Assembly: GCA_913009205.1 (NCBI GenBank)
Contig: CAJVYC010000002.1
Span: forward strand, 1 to 64,000
From: an uncultured Fluviicola sp.
GTDB lineage: Bacteria > Bacteroidota > Bacteroidia > Flavobacteriales_D > Crocinitomicaceae
DNA length: 64,000 bases
Direction: 5' to 3'
Below the pieces are notes generated by a model, which was given only the letters and a program-made list of their open reading frames with translations, searched no databases and was not told the DNA's origin. Shown here piece by piece: positions 1 to 8,541 of the stretch. The translations under genes and the position numbers were made by a program. Each line of letters begins with the position of its first letter. Position 1 is the stretch's first letter.

Positions 1-979
1 TTATAAACCTTTTTATAGTTTGATTAACACCATCTGAAATTCTAATGATATAAACTCCTTTTGATAATTCACTTACATTTATTTTATCTGTATTCATTGG
101 CTGACTTAATACTTCTTGACCAAGTATATTTATAATTTTAATATTCAATCCCTCTACATTATCAAGATTACCAAAATCAATATTAATATAGTCGGTGGTG
201 GGATTAGGATAAATGTTAACGTTACTTTCATAGTTAGCAGTGTTAGTGCTTAAAACCTCAGATTCATATAAAGTGATTATCTCTTCTTGGGTTAAGGCAC
301 GGTTCCAGATGCCGGTGTCGTCTATCGAGCCGTTAAAAAGCTTATTAAAGGTTGTATTGGTAGATGAAGAAAATACAAATAAATCTACAGGGTTAATTGG
401 AAAATTATCATTTTCGGGCTTACTCATTACAACATTACCGTTGAAATAAAGTTTAACAGAGTCAACTGAAACAACAACTGCTAAGTGAACCCAAGTATTG
501 CTTTGAATTTGGCCTGTAGGACTTAAGTTAGCCCCATTATTCTCGAATGCCCCATTTCCTGCAAGAAAATAAATAGAGCCGTTGGAATTAATTGACAAGG
601 CGTATTGTTGGTCACCGGTTGCAGCATTATTTGTATGTGTAAATATCTTTGATGCCGCAGGTGCTGTTGCAAGTTGGTTAACATTTATCCATGATGCAAT
701 GGTAAGTTTGTTGGTAGATGCTACACTTAAATTAGTGGAATTGCCAATAATGTAATCATCAATCCCGTCGAAGTTATACGCACTATTTGAATTGCCAAAT
801 CTATCATTTGTCAATGTAGCTCCATTAACTGTCCCATTATTTCCATTGCCACTTTCATCATTGGCATTGCCATTAAAAGGCCAATAGCCTAAAAGACCAT
901 TAGCAGGCACATAAGCAGGTGGTTGTGCAAGTGAGGTGAACGATAATAGTATAACGAGTGATAGTAAAAGGGTTTTCAT
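1..979 (-). CDS. LamG-like secreted protein with T9SS type A sorting domain (3' end cut by window)
   Basis: The frame opens at an ATG at 979 and runs off the left edge with no stop after 326 codons. Residues 1-19 form a signal peptide (MKTLLLSLVILLSFTSLAQ). Next comes a region typical of LamG/concanavalin-like folds (GLLGYWPFNGNANDESGNGN near the start; later NTWVHLAVVV and GSIDDTGIWNRALTQEEI). The C-terminal 75 or so residues match a type IX secretion type A sorting domain (NIYPNPTTDYINI, LSKGVYIIRI, ending IKRFI). Only one to a few codons should be missing. Inferred role: a cell-surface or secreted protein, possibly carbohydrate- or cell-binding. Substrate unknown. Confidence 0.85.
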   Translation of the reverse strand, partial: MKTLLLSLVILLSFTSLAQPPAYVPANGLLGYWPFNGNANDESGNGNNGTVNGATLTNDRFGNSNSAYNFDGIDDYIIGNSTNLSVASTNKLTIASWINVNQLATAPAASKIFTHTNNAATGDQQYALSINSNGSIYFLAGNGAFENNGANLSPTGQIQSNTWVHLAVVVSVDSVKLYFNGNVVMSKPENDNFPINPVDLFVFSSSTNTTFNKLFNGSIDDTGIWNRALTQEEIITLYESEVLSTNTANYESNVNIYPNPTTDYINIDFGNLDNVEGLNIKIINILGQEVLSQPMNTDKINVSELSKGVYIIRISDGVNQTIKRFI

Positions 980-1052
980 AGTGGCTTTATTAGTTTTCGA
1001 AACCTAAGATGTTGATTTTAATCGAATTAACAAAGGTTTAGACATAGTAACC

Positions 1053-1091
1053 CCTAAGAAGTATCAAATTTCTTAGGCGTTTTGTTTTTTC
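1053..1091 (+). terminator. terminator-like hairpin with no upstream gene
   Basis: CCTAAGAA (1053-1060) pairs with TTCTTAGG (1070-1077) around a 9-nt loop, followed by a T-rich tract (CGTTTTGTTTTTTC). The T tract lies on the plus strand, but no plus-strand gene precedes it in the window. It could end a short RNA or antisense transcript, or be chance. Confidence 0.4.
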
Positions 1092-1241
1092 TAAAGATTT
1101 TAAATGATACCAGTTAAAGCGCTATTTCTGTCTAATTTTAGCGTATTCATTTTTTGTTTAACGATTAGCATGCAGGATTAAACAAAAAATTAAATACCTT
1201 TACAGTCATAATATTATAGACCATCATAACATACTAGAGAT

Positions 1242-1652
1242 ATGAACAAAACAGCCATTGTCCGCTGCGAACATTTCAATGCAGCACACAGATTACACAA
1301 TTCTAATTGGAGTGATGAAAAAAACCGAGAAGTTTTTGGCAAATGCAATAACCCTAGTTATCACGGACACAATTATGAATTAGAAGTCAAGGTGATTGGT
1401 TTCTGCGATCCAGATACGGGTTACGTTATGGATACAAAACTTCTTTCCGACATCATTAAAGACAAGGTGCTTGATAAATTTGATCATAAAAACTTAAATG
1501 TCGACACAAGCGAATTTGCAGGCTTAAACCCTACGGCTGAAAATATCGCGATGGTTATTTACAATCTCCTTAAGCCGGAGTTAGATGAAAACCTCGAATT
1601 GAAAATAAAACTTTACGAAACGAGAAGAAACATTGTTGAATACCCCTACTAA
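1242..1652 (+). CDS. queD: 6-carboxytetrahydropterin synthase / 6-pyruvoyl-tetrahydropterin synthase family
   Basis: 136 residues, the usual length for QueD/PTPS. The zinc ligands are visible: His16 (FNAAHR) and His41/His43 (YHGHNY). The catalytic Cys35 sits in FGKCNNPSYHGHN, and the other catalytic residues in FDHKNLN and the C-terminal YETRRNIVEY. The family converts 7,8-dihydroneopterin triphosphate either to 6-carboxytetrahydropterin (queuosine route) or 6-pyruvoyltetrahydropterin. folE, which makes that substrate, lies 1 kb downstream on the same strand. The QueD role is the likelier one in this phylum, but sequence alone does not settle it. The ATG start fits the family N-terminus. Confidence 0.92.
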   Translation: MNKTAIVRCEHFNAAHRLHNSNWSDEKNREVFGKCNNPSYHGHNYELEVKVIGFCDPDTGYVMDTKLLSDIIKDKVLDKFDHKNLNVDTSEFAGLNPTAENIAMVIYNLLKPELDENLELKIKLYETRRNIVEYPY

Positions 1653-1708
1653 ACTTTTTTGTTTAAAATCGACAGGAGAATACAAAACTCTAATCTTATT
1701 TTATAAAA

Positions 1709-2470
1709 TTAGAGAAGCTTCCTAATAGCTATAAAAACAAGGATCATCAGGGAATACCATAAAAAGAAATAAGCGATATATTCTTTGTATCCCAAAACCA
1801 ACATCAAACTTATAGTTAGAAGTTGAAAGCCCAATCCGAAAGTTGACAGCGCCGTCATTAGTATATTTGGAAGTCGTTTGCCTTTAGAAGCATTCGCATC
1901 TAGAGCGTAAATAGTTTTATCAAAGACTCCATAAAGCGCTTTGTAAATTCCGAAAAGAAGAGTTACATTTTTTTGCGTTTCTCCCTTTAAAGCGGTTGGA
2001 GTTTCATTTTCAAAAATTCGACTGGTCGTATCACCATTCAAGTTATTTCTCAAAATAACATAGTAATAATTGTACAAGGTGCCTTGCAGTTGAATTCCCA
2101 AGAATGCCAAAATGCAGTATATAAAATGAACCTCAGTAATGTACCACAATGCTATAAAAATGAGCATGTTTAGGAGTATATCTGCCACAGAGTCGAGGTA
2201 GCGTCCAGTATATGAAGGTGTATTTTTTACTCTTGCTAATTCTCCATCGGCCGCATCTAAGATCGATTTAAACAGTAAGAAAAAAGCTGCTGCCCAGTAA
2301 TATCCAAAAACGATACACCCAATTCCAATCAATCCCGAAACAATAAACCAAATTGTTACATCAATAGGTGTACATGACGTTTCTTTGAGCGAATTAGCGA
2401 TAATCCTGGCAACAGGCCTTCCATAATCTGAAAGGTCTATAAACTTGTGTTCTTTAGGCAATTTAGACAT
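1709..2470 (-). CDS. CDP-alcohol phosphatidyltransferase family membrane protein
   Basis: 253 residues with about six hydrophobic segments. The complete CDP-alcohol phosphotransferase signature D-x2-D-G-x2-A-R-x8-G-x3-D-x3-D runs from Asp72 to Asp97 (DAADGELAR ... GRYLDSVAD). These aspartates bind the divalent metals and the CDP moiety. The family joins an alcohol to a CDP-activated lipid (or CDP-alcohol to a lipid) in the inner membrane. The product (phosphatidylinositol, phosphatidylglycerol-phosphate, ether lipid or other) cannot be read from sequence. It lies opposite in strand to queD and folE and looks monocistronic. Confidence 0.88.
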   Translation of the reverse strand: MSKLPKEHKFIDLSDYGRPVARIIANSLKETSCTPIDVTIWFIVSGLIGIGCIVFGYYWAAAFFLLFKSILDAADGELARVKNTPSYTGRYLDSVADILLNMLIFIALWYITEVHFIYCILAFLGIQLQGTLYNYYYVILRNNLNGDTTSRIFENETPTALKGETQKNVTLLFGIYKALYGVFDKTIYALDANASKGKRLPNILMTALSTFGLGFQLLTISLMLVLGYKEYIAYFFLWYSLMILVFIAIRKLL

Positions 2471-2597
2471 ACTACTTTTTGGTTGTCATTTTTTCGTATG
2501 ATTCAAACCTAAACATTAGATATTTCAGTTAAACAACAAATGTACAATAGCTGTTCAGTAAAACCTACACTAAATCACTAATTTTGTTTAATCTTTA

Positions 2598-2627
2598 TTG
2601 GTATTCGCTAAACAAATCATAACTTTG
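2598..2627 (+). promoter_or_regulatory. Bacteroidota-type promoter for folE
   Basis: TTG at 2598-2600 and a perfect TAnnTTTG box (TAACTTTG, 2620-2627) are 19 bp apart, the normal spacing for the primary sigma factor of this phylum. Transcription should start near 2631. That gives a leader of about 84 nt before folE, which contains a 12-codon open frame (2676-2714). Confidence 0.7.
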
Positions 2628-2675
2628 TACCATAAAAGAAAGCAGTTTACAATCAAAAAGAAACTTCTGGAAGTT

Positions 2676-2714
2676 ATGAAAGAAGACCAAACATACTCTT
2701 ACATACTAAAATAG
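2676..2714 (+). CDS. possible 12-residue leader peptide abutting folE
   Basis: ATG at 2676 opens a frame encoding MKEDQTYSYILK. It ends in TAG at 2712-2714, directly against the folE ATG at 2715 (TAGATG). It lies inside the predicted folE leader transcript. The direct stop-start contact would suit translational coupling. No homology can be claimed for so short a peptide, and chance is quite possible. Confidence 0.25.
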   Translation: MKEDQTYSYILK

Positions 2715-3413
2715 ATGAAATTGAAAACAACAAATTCAACACCGACTAATAGCAACACAATTAGTGATCTATCCATTGATGAGATGGGAGACGATCATAT
2801 ATATAACGGCTTAGAAACGCCAATGAAAGCAGATGCACATACACTATCCGACACAGAGAAAAAAGAGAAAATATCTGCCTTATTTGAACAGATTATGGAT
2901 GTAATGGGAATGGATCTTACAGACGATTCTTTAAAAGATACGCCGAAAAGAGTTGCGAAAATGTATATTGAAGAAATCTTCTCTGGACTTAATCCTGAGA
3001 ACAAGCCAAAGATTTCGTTGTTTGAAAATAAGTACCAATACAACCAGATGTTGGTTGAAAAAAACATTACATTTTACTCCAATTGCGAACATCATTTTGT
3101 TCCTTTCACTGGTCATGCGCACATCGCTTATGTTTCATCGGGGAAAGTTATTGGCCTATCAAAATTGAATAGAATTGTGCAATATTATGCGAAACGTCCG
3201 CAAGTACAAGAGCGATTAACAAATCAAATAGCAATGGATTTGAAGATGATTTTAAATACAGAAGACATAGCAGTTATAATCGATGCAAAGCATTTATGTG
3301 TTTCTTCTCGTGGAATTAAAGACACTACCTCTGCTACCGTTACTTCTTATTATGGAGGCGTGTTTAAGCAGCCACACAAAATTACTGAACTACAAAGCTA
3401 TTTGAATCGATAA
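2715..3413 (+). CDS. folE: GTP cyclohydrolase I
   Basis: 232 residues. Makes 7,8-dihydroneopterin triphosphate from GTP, the entry step to folate, tetrahydropterin and queuosine/7-deazaguanine synthesis. The type I (FolE) zinc ligands are present: Cys124 and His127 in SNCEHHF, and Cys195 in HLCVSSRG. The GTP-binding and catalytic core (VIGLSKLNRIV, RPQVQERLT, TTSATVTSYYGG) is intact. The first 45 residues are Ser/Thr/Asn-rich and probably disordered, as in many FolE proteins. The ATG at 2715 follows a good promoter at 2598-2627; Met24 is a less likely start. The queD neighbour fits supply of the shared pterin precursor. Confidence 0.95.
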   Translation: MKLKTTNSTPTNSNTISDLSIDEMGDDHIYNGLETPMKADAHTLSDTEKKEKISALFEQIMDVMGMDLTDDSLKDTPKRVAKMYIEEIFSGLNPENKPKISLFENKYQYNQMLVEKNITFYSNCEHHFVPFTGHAHIAYVSSGKVIGLSKLNRIVQYYAKRPQVQERLTNQIAMDLKMILNTEDIAVIIDAKHLCVSSRGIKDTTSATVTSYYGGVFKQPHKITELQSYLNR

Positions 3414-3649
3414 TTTGTTTGCGTAGCATTCATAGCTAAATTCCGAAGTTTGTGAAATTAACGGCTGATGAAATGAATCATTTTTTCTGAAATGTTACTT
3501 ACTTTTATTCGAAGTAAGAAAAGCATTTTAGGATTTAAGTTGGATGCTAGTAGAGCAAAAAATTTCATTTCTAAAAAAGTAAGCGGTTTTTGAAATTATT
3601 CTTCCGATCTTAAACCTCGAATTTTGAACTGAAAATCATCATCGATTAA

Positions 3650-4090
3650 ATGGAACTAATTACAATTAAAGTCTTCGATACTGCGATTGAAGCCCACATC
3701 CTAAAAAACAGATTAGATGGTGAAAATATAGCGTCTTATATATTCGATGAAAACATTGTAACATTGAATCCAATGCTAAACTTCGCTGTTGGTGGAATTA
3801 AAGTAAAAGTGCCTAAGCAAGATTACTCAAAAGCGAAAAACATCTTACTTGAATTAGACCAGACTCCTTACACAGACAATGAAGACAATATTATAAAATG
3901 TCCAAATTGTGAATCTCAAAGTTTCTATTCCGATTTCAAATCAATGAAAGATCCAAAAGGTTTTTTTGCGATGATAGCGGCCTTTGCATTGACCGCTTTT
4001 CCTATTTACGCCAAATCCGTTTATAAATGCAAAGAGTGCGGTACTGAATTTGAGAAAAATAGCAACGCCGAACAACAAGGCACTAGTTGA
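3650..4090 (+). CDS. DUF2007-type protein with C-terminal zinc ribbon
   Basis: 146 residues. Residues 1-70 resemble the DUF2007 family (putative signal-transducing proteins): a short alpha/beta domain with IEAHILKNRLDGENI and a KVPKQDYSKAKNILLEL tail. A zinc ribbon follows, with Cys84/Cys87 (CPNC) and Cys127/Cys130 (CKEC). Between the pairs is a hydrophobic stretch (residues 104-119) that may touch or cross the membrane. The combination is common in Bacteroidota but has no established function. Confidence 0.75.
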   Translation: MELITIKVFDTAIEAHILKNRLDGENIASYIFDENIVTLNPMLNFAVGGIKVKVPKQDYSKAKNILLELDQTPYTDNEDNIIKCPNCESQSFYSDFKSMKDPKGFFAMIAAFALTAFPIYAKSVYKCKECGTEFEKNSNAEQQGTS

Positions 4091-4185
4091 TCACCTCCTT
4101 TCAAGAATCGCTACTTGATCAGGAGAAAGCAATAGAAAATAAACGCCTGTTGTTAGAGAGGACAAATCCAGAATTAAATGAATAA
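4087..4185 (+). pseudogene. possible 32-codon ORF or gene fragment after the DUF2007 gene
   Basis: A short frame, offset from the preceding gene, reads protein-like (SFQESLLDQEKAIENKRL). It ends at TAA 4183-4185. The only start is TTG at 4087, which overlaps the preceding stop. It looks like the charged helical tail of a lost gene or a small coupled peptide. No family is recognised. Confidence 0.2.
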
Positions 4186-4282
4186 CTACTTATAAAACGT
4201 TTACTAAACCCTTTATTTGCTAAAATCAACCAAATGGGTTGAACGGTTTTCATTGAAAACTAGGATTTATTAAATTTCGGAC

Positions 4283-4738
4283 ATGAATATGAGATATTTA
4301 TTAAATTTTTTAGTTGTTGCACTCTTAGTCGTTGTTTCTAGTTCTTTTAAAGCGAAGCCGCCTGTAAAAACATACACTATTTCGATTAATATCACGAATA
4401 TCCGAAACAAAAAGGGTAAAATTCAGCTTCAATTGTACCGGACTCAAAAGGCATTCAAAGCAGAAGTCCCTTATAAAACATTCCGCATTTCCAAGAATGA
4501 TGTAACTGGGAAAACACTTGATTTCAAGATCACGGGACTTGAGCCAAACCATTATGGCCTTGCATTATTGGATGATGAAAACGGGAACAAGAAAATGGAT
4601 TACGGTTTGGTTTACCCGAAAGAAGGCTTTGGATTTTCAGATTATTACCACACGGCATGGTCTAAACCGACTTTTTACAAATTCAAACTGTATTTAAATA
4701 CGGACAAGTCAGTGACGGTGAAAATTCGCTACATGTAA
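4283..4738 (+). CDS. DUF2141 family secreted protein
   Basis: 151 residues with a signal peptide (residues 1-22, MNMRYLLNFLVVALLVVVSS). The rest fits DUF2141: a small beta-sandwich with INITNIRNKKGKIQLQLY near the start, LEPNHYGLALLDDENGNKKMD (an acidic loop with Ca2+-binding character), and a terminal YLNTDKSVTVKIRY strand. Members are exported proteins of unknown role, widespread in Bacteroidota. Met1 or Met3 could be the start. Confidence 0.8.
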   Translation: MNMRYLLNFLVVALLVVVSSSFKAKPPVKTYTISINITNIRNKKGKIQLQLYRTQKAFKAEVPYKTFRISKNDVTGKTLDFKITGLEPNHYGLALLDDENGNKKMDYGLVYPKEGFGFSDYYHTAWSKPTFYKFKLYLNTDKSVTVKIRYM

Positions 4739-4823
4739 AGAAAAGACTATTAAAAATTCAATTGACTTGAGTTCCCGTGACGTCGGCTGTAATTCCAACA
4801 TCTACTATTCAAGTAATGGTAAA

Positions 4824-6308
4824 TCACAACTTCAATTTCTTAACTGTCCGATAGGAGAGAATGAAAAACAATCCAATTCCAGCCATATTAAAGAAAGCAT
4901 ACGGCGCATAGGAAAGTGTATCGATCTCCAATGTCGCTGCCATATAAATCGCTGTTACGTGCCAAGGAATTAGTGATTCGAATAAGGTCATTGAATTTTC
5001 CATGGATCGCGATAACATTGGAAGTGAAACGCCGCGTTCTCTAAATGAATCTCGAAACAATTGCCCGACCGTTAAAATTGAGAACGTTGCATTTCCAGTT
5101 ACACCATTCAAAAGGGCACCAGAAACAAAGGCAGCAACAATTAGGCTAAATGCAGATTTAACACCTTTCAATAGCAAATACATTAACTTATTTAAAGCAC
5201 CCGAAACTTCCATTATCGCTCCGAATGCGATGGCCAAAATACAGAACAACACAGCACCGCTCATCATTCCTTCAAATCCACCTCGGTTGAGTAAAGTCGT
5301 AAGAACATTCATTACATTCATCGGTGTTTTAAGCGGTGGAATATGTAAAACATCAACGGGCATTGGCGCTTCTTGGGCCCAATAGCTATTGCTAGCTAAA
5401 AAGTGAGTCATTTCCATATTGAACCCTGAAATCATTGATTTAGCGCCGTCTTGAATACTGAAACCGTTAAACGCCATCCCGATTATTATGGCAGCAATGC
5501 ACGATGAAACCATTAGAGCAATTGGATTGTACCCTTTGTATCCCCCCGCAAAAACAATGATTGGAGGAATCAACATCACTGGGTTGAAATTGTACATTCC
5601 ATCCAAAGCACCCATAACTCTTAACGCTCCTTCATTCTCACCTGCCTCTCCTCCATTCATAAATCCTAAAATCAAAAAGGAAATGACAGCAAGTCCTCCA
5701 GAGATTAAAACATTGGGCAACATTCCACGGATATGATCATAAACGGATATCTCTGCAGACATCGCACAGATATTCGTTGTGTCAGAAACGGGTGAGACTT
5801 TATCTCCAAATACAGCTCCAGAAATAACAGCCCCAGCAACCATCGGAAGTGGAACCCCCATGCTAATTCCAATTCCCATAAATGCAACTCCAGCAGTCGC
5901 AGCGGATCCCCAACTGGTTCCTGTGAACGTTGAAACAGTCGCTGTTACAAGGAATGCAGTTACTAAAAGATAATCGGGGTGTAAGAGTTTTAAGCCGTAA
6001 TAGATCAAGTAGGGCACTGTTCCACTGTACATCCATGTACCGACAATTCCGCCAATAGCGATCAATATTAGAATGACAGGAAACGCCTTTTTAACAGTCT
6101 TTGCAATCGATTCGATCATTTCCTTGACAGATACTCCAACTGCGTATGCAACGATTCCTGCAACTAGAGTAGAGATTAAAAGAATGAACTTTAAATCAAT
6201 TTCCATCCACAGGTTTCCGACTCCAACAAAAAGACCCATCGCAAGCATTGGTATACTGGCCAACCAGAATGAAATTTCTTTTTTAGTATCGATTGAATTC
6301 GAATCCAT
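4824..6308 (-). CDS. nhaC: Na+/H+ antiporter NhaC family
   Basis: About 494 residues and 11-13 predicted membrane segments. The NhaC hallmark block is present: GTSWGSAAT, then AVFGDKVSPVSDTTN, then YDHIRGMLP. The C-terminal half has GNATFSILTVGQLFRD. The family exchanges protons for Na+ (some members couple malate or lactate). I start at the ATG at 6308 (MDSNSIDTKK). A longer reading from TTG at 6332 would overlap the divergent hut gene and adds an unlikely N-terminus. It sits head-to-head with the histidine-degradation genes, so a shared control region of about 50 bp is plausible. Confidence 0.92.
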   Translation of the reverse strand: MDSNSIDTKKEISFWLASIPMLAMGLFVGVGNLWMEIDLKFILLISTLVAGIVAYAVGVSVKEMIESIAKTVKKAFPVILILIAIGGIVGTWMYSGTVPYLIYYGLKLLHPDYLLVTAFLVTATVSTFTGTSWGSAATAGVAFMGIGISMGVPLPMVAGAVISGAVFGDKVSPVSDTTNICAMSAEISVYDHIRGMLPNVLISGGLAVISFLILGFMNGGEAGENEGALRVMGALDGMYNFNPVMLIPPIIVFAGGYKGYNPIALMVSSCIAAIIIGMAFNGFSIQDGAKSMISGFNMEMTHFLASNSYWAQEAPMPVDVLHIPPLKTPMNVMNVLTTLLNRGGFEGMMSGAVLFCILAIAFGAIMEVSGALNKLMYLLLKGVKSAFSLIVAAFVSGALLNGVTGNATFSILTVGQLFRDSFRERGVSLPMLSRSMENSMTLFESLIPWHVTAIYMAATLEIDTLSYAPYAFFNMAGIGLFFILSYRTVKKLKL

Positions 6309-6335
6309 AGGACGCACAAGATAGGGAAACAATGC

Positions 6336-6343
6336 TAAATTTG
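6336..6343 (+). promoter_or_regulatory. TAnnTTTG box upstream of the hut operon
   Basis: TAAATTTG matches the -7 consensus. It lies 15 nt before the ATG at 6359 and downstream of an alternative ATG at 6332, so it supports 6359 as the start. No TTG is found at the expected -33 distance. Confidence 0.45.
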
Positions 6344-6358
6344 TTTAAAACAGTTTTT

Positions 6359-7168
6359 ATGTCGGATCCCTTCCATATTATCGAGCCAAAAGGCAAGAAA
6401 ATTCCTTTTGTTTTAAGCGTGCCTCATTGCGGAACAGAATTCCCCTCAGAAATTATCGGAGACTATGTTCCCTCAATGGTGGCAGCTCCAGATGATACCG
6501 ATTGGTTCGTGCATGACTTGTATAATTTCGCTTCAGAGATGGGGATTACTATTATCCATGCAAAGTACAGCCGCTGGGTCATTGACTTGAACCGAGATCC
6601 AGAAAGCCTACCCTTGTATGACGATGGAAGAATTATTACTGGATTAACGACAACAACTGATTTCTTTGGGAAGGACATCTATATTTCTGAAGATAAAGTT
6701 CCAAATCAGGAAGAAGTTGAACGTCGACTAACGAATTACTATTGGCCATATTATCAAAAAGTTCAGACTTTGTTGGACGAAAGAAAAGCGGAGTTTGGAA
6801 AAACACTTCTTTGGGATGCACATTCAATTCGGCACCTTGTCCCAACGATTCGAAAAGAAGTTTTCCCAGATATGATTCTTGGAGATAACGACGGTAAAAC
6901 GTCACACCAAAACCTAATTGAGACAACACTTGCAGGATTGAAATCAGGAGAATACGGTATAAATCATAATACTCCTTTCAAAGGCGGACACATCACGCGT
7001 TATTTTGGTAAACCAGAAAACAACCAACATGCTTTGCAATTAGAGATGAATAAGATTCTCTACATGAACGATGAGGAGCTGGCGTTTGATGAAAGCCGCG
7101 CAACTAAAATGAGAGAAGTTCTGATCAGAACCTTCAACAACATAATTACTGAATTAGATCGTATTTAA
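6359..7168 (+). CDS. hutG: N-formylglutamate amidohydrolase
   Basis: 269 residues from the ATG at 6359. The N-formylglutamate amidohydrolase fold is recognisable: LSVPHCGTEFP (metal ligands), DDTDWFVHDLY, SRWVIDLNRDP, and LLWDAHSIRH with a GGHITRYFG block. The enzyme hydrolyses N-formyl-L-glutamate to glutamate and formate, the last step of the HutF-dependent histidine route. It is followed after 1 bp by hutF and then hutD. An ATG at 6332 would add nine residues but lies before a promoter-like box, so 6359 is preferred. Confidence 0.9.
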   Translation: MSDPFHIIEPKGKKIPFVLSVPHCGTEFPSEIIGDYVPSMVAAPDDTDWFVHDLYNFASEMGITIIHAKYSRWVIDLNRDPESLPLYDDGRIITGLTTTTDFFGKDIYISEDKVPNQEEVERRLTNYYWPYYQKVQTLLDERKAEFGKTLLWDAHSIRHLVPTIRKEVFPDMILGDNDGKTSHQNLIETTLAGLKSGEYGINHNTPFKGGHITRYFGKPENNQHALQLEMNKILYMNDEELAFDESRATKMREVLIRTFNNIITELDRI

Positions 7169-7169
7169 A

Positions 7170-8540
7170 ATGGGACATTTTTTCTTTGACAAAATCTTGC
7201 AAAATGACGGTTGGAAATCGAACGTCTTGATTTCAACGAATCCAAACGGAATTATTACTTCCATTCAAGAAAATGGAAAAAAAGAAGGAACGCGTGTCAA
7301 AGGACTAGCGATTCCTGGGTTTCAAAATGCACATTCTCATGCTTTTCAATATGCAATGGCGGGATTGGCTGAAGTGCACAATATATCGCATACATCCGAT
7401 GATTTTTGGTCGTGGAGAGATGCAATGTACAGGTTAGCACTCAGCGTGAACCCTGATCAAATGGAGAGTATTGCAGCGATGCTCTACGCGGAGATGTTGC
7501 GCCATGGATACACCAATGTTGCGGAATTCCATTATGTTCATCATGATAAAGATGGACAACATTACGATAACCTTGCTGAAATGGGAAGTCGAATGATTGG
7601 AGCAGCAAAAACGGCGGGAATTGGAATCACACTTGTTCCGATCTTCTATCAAAAAGGCGGATTTGGAAAAAATCCAACGGAAGGACAGAAACGTTTTATC
7701 TCTTCAGACATTGATAGTTATTTAAGATTATTAGAATCGAGTTCTGAGGCTTGCAAGCACTATTCGCAAGCAAATATCGGTTTGGGAATCCATTCGATGC
7801 GAGGCGTTGAACCCAATGATATTGCCGAGATAGCGAAGTCTGGACCGCAAGATATCCCATTTCACATTCACATCTCTGAACAATTAAAAGAGATAGAAGA
7901 TTCAATCGCCTATTTGAACAAACGACCAGTAGAATGGCTTCTCGAAAACGTGGATCTTAACGACAGGTACCATCTCGTTCACGCGACGCATCTTACAAAC
8001 GCGGAAACAGTTGGAATCGCGAAAAGCAAGGCAAACGTTGTTGTTTGTCCAAGCACCGAAGGAAACCTAGGTGATGGCATTTTCCCTCTTCGTGATTTTC
8101 AGGCGCAAGGTGGGAACTGGAGCATCGGAACGGACAGCCATGTTGGAATAAACCCATTGGAAGAATTAAGGCTTCTAGATTACGGACAACGTTTGATCAC
8201 ACACAAACGAAATACTTTCACTTCAGAAACCACAGGTAATAGCGGTGAATTTGCTATTAAAATGGCGACAGAAGCGGGAAGAAAAGCAATGAATAATTTT
8301 AGTTCGAACTATTTCAAAGTTGGCGGGATACTTAATGCTTCTATTCTAGAATCCAGCTCTCCTCTGCTTGCTACTTGTTCTGAAGCAAACTTGGCTTCCA
8401 GTATTATTTACACGGCAGACGCAACGCAACAGAGCGGCACTATCGCCAATGGTGTTTTACTTCCAAATGGAAAAAGCGGTAATTACGATCAAATCAAATT
8501 GGATTTTATAACGACTTTAAATGAGTTGAAAATCAGATAA
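7170..8540 (+). CDS. hutF: formimidoylglutamate deiminase
   Basis: 456 residues. An amidohydrolase-superfamily enzyme that deaminates N-formimidoyl-L-glutamate to N-formyl-L-glutamate plus ammonia. Metal and catalytic motifs are in order: PGFQNAHSHAFQ, later FHIHISEQ, then VHATHL and GTDSHVGINPLEELR. The N-terminal and C-terminal flanks form the usual small beta-domain. The previous stop is 1 bp away and hutD starts 1 bp after its stop, so the three genes are one operon. Its presence means this organism uses the five-step histidine pathway; hutH, hutU and hutI are not in the window. Confidence 0.93.
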   Translation: MGHFFFDKILQNDGWKSNVLISTNPNGIITSIQENGKKEGTRVKGLAIPGFQNAHSHAFQYAMAGLAEVHNISHTSDDFWSWRDAMYRLALSVNPDQMESIAAMLYAEMLRHGYTNVAEFHYVHHDKDGQHYDNLAEMGSRMIGAAKTAGIGITLVPIFYQKGGFGKNPTEGQKRFISSDIDSYLRLLESSSEACKHYSQANIGLGIHSMRGVEPNDIAEIAKSGPQDIPFHIHISEQLKEIEDSIAYLNKRPVEWLLENVDLNDRYHLVHATHLTNAETVGIAKSKANVVVCPSTEGNLGDGIFPLRDFQAQGGNWSIGTDSHVGINPLEELRLLDYGQRLITHKRNTFTSETTGNSGEFAIKMATEAGRKAMNNFSSNYFKVGGILNASILESSSPLLATCSEANLASSIIYTADATQQSGTIANGVLLPNGKSGNYDQIKLDFITTLNELKIR

Positions 8541-8541
8541 T

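Noticed and set aside
5002-5385. Plus-strand 127-residue reading inside nhaC
   Set aside because: Antisense to strongly conserved NhaC residues; no family features.
6309-6332. Extended nhaC N-terminus from TTG 6332
   Set aside because: The ATG at 6308 gives a family-like start and leaves a normal divergent promoter space.
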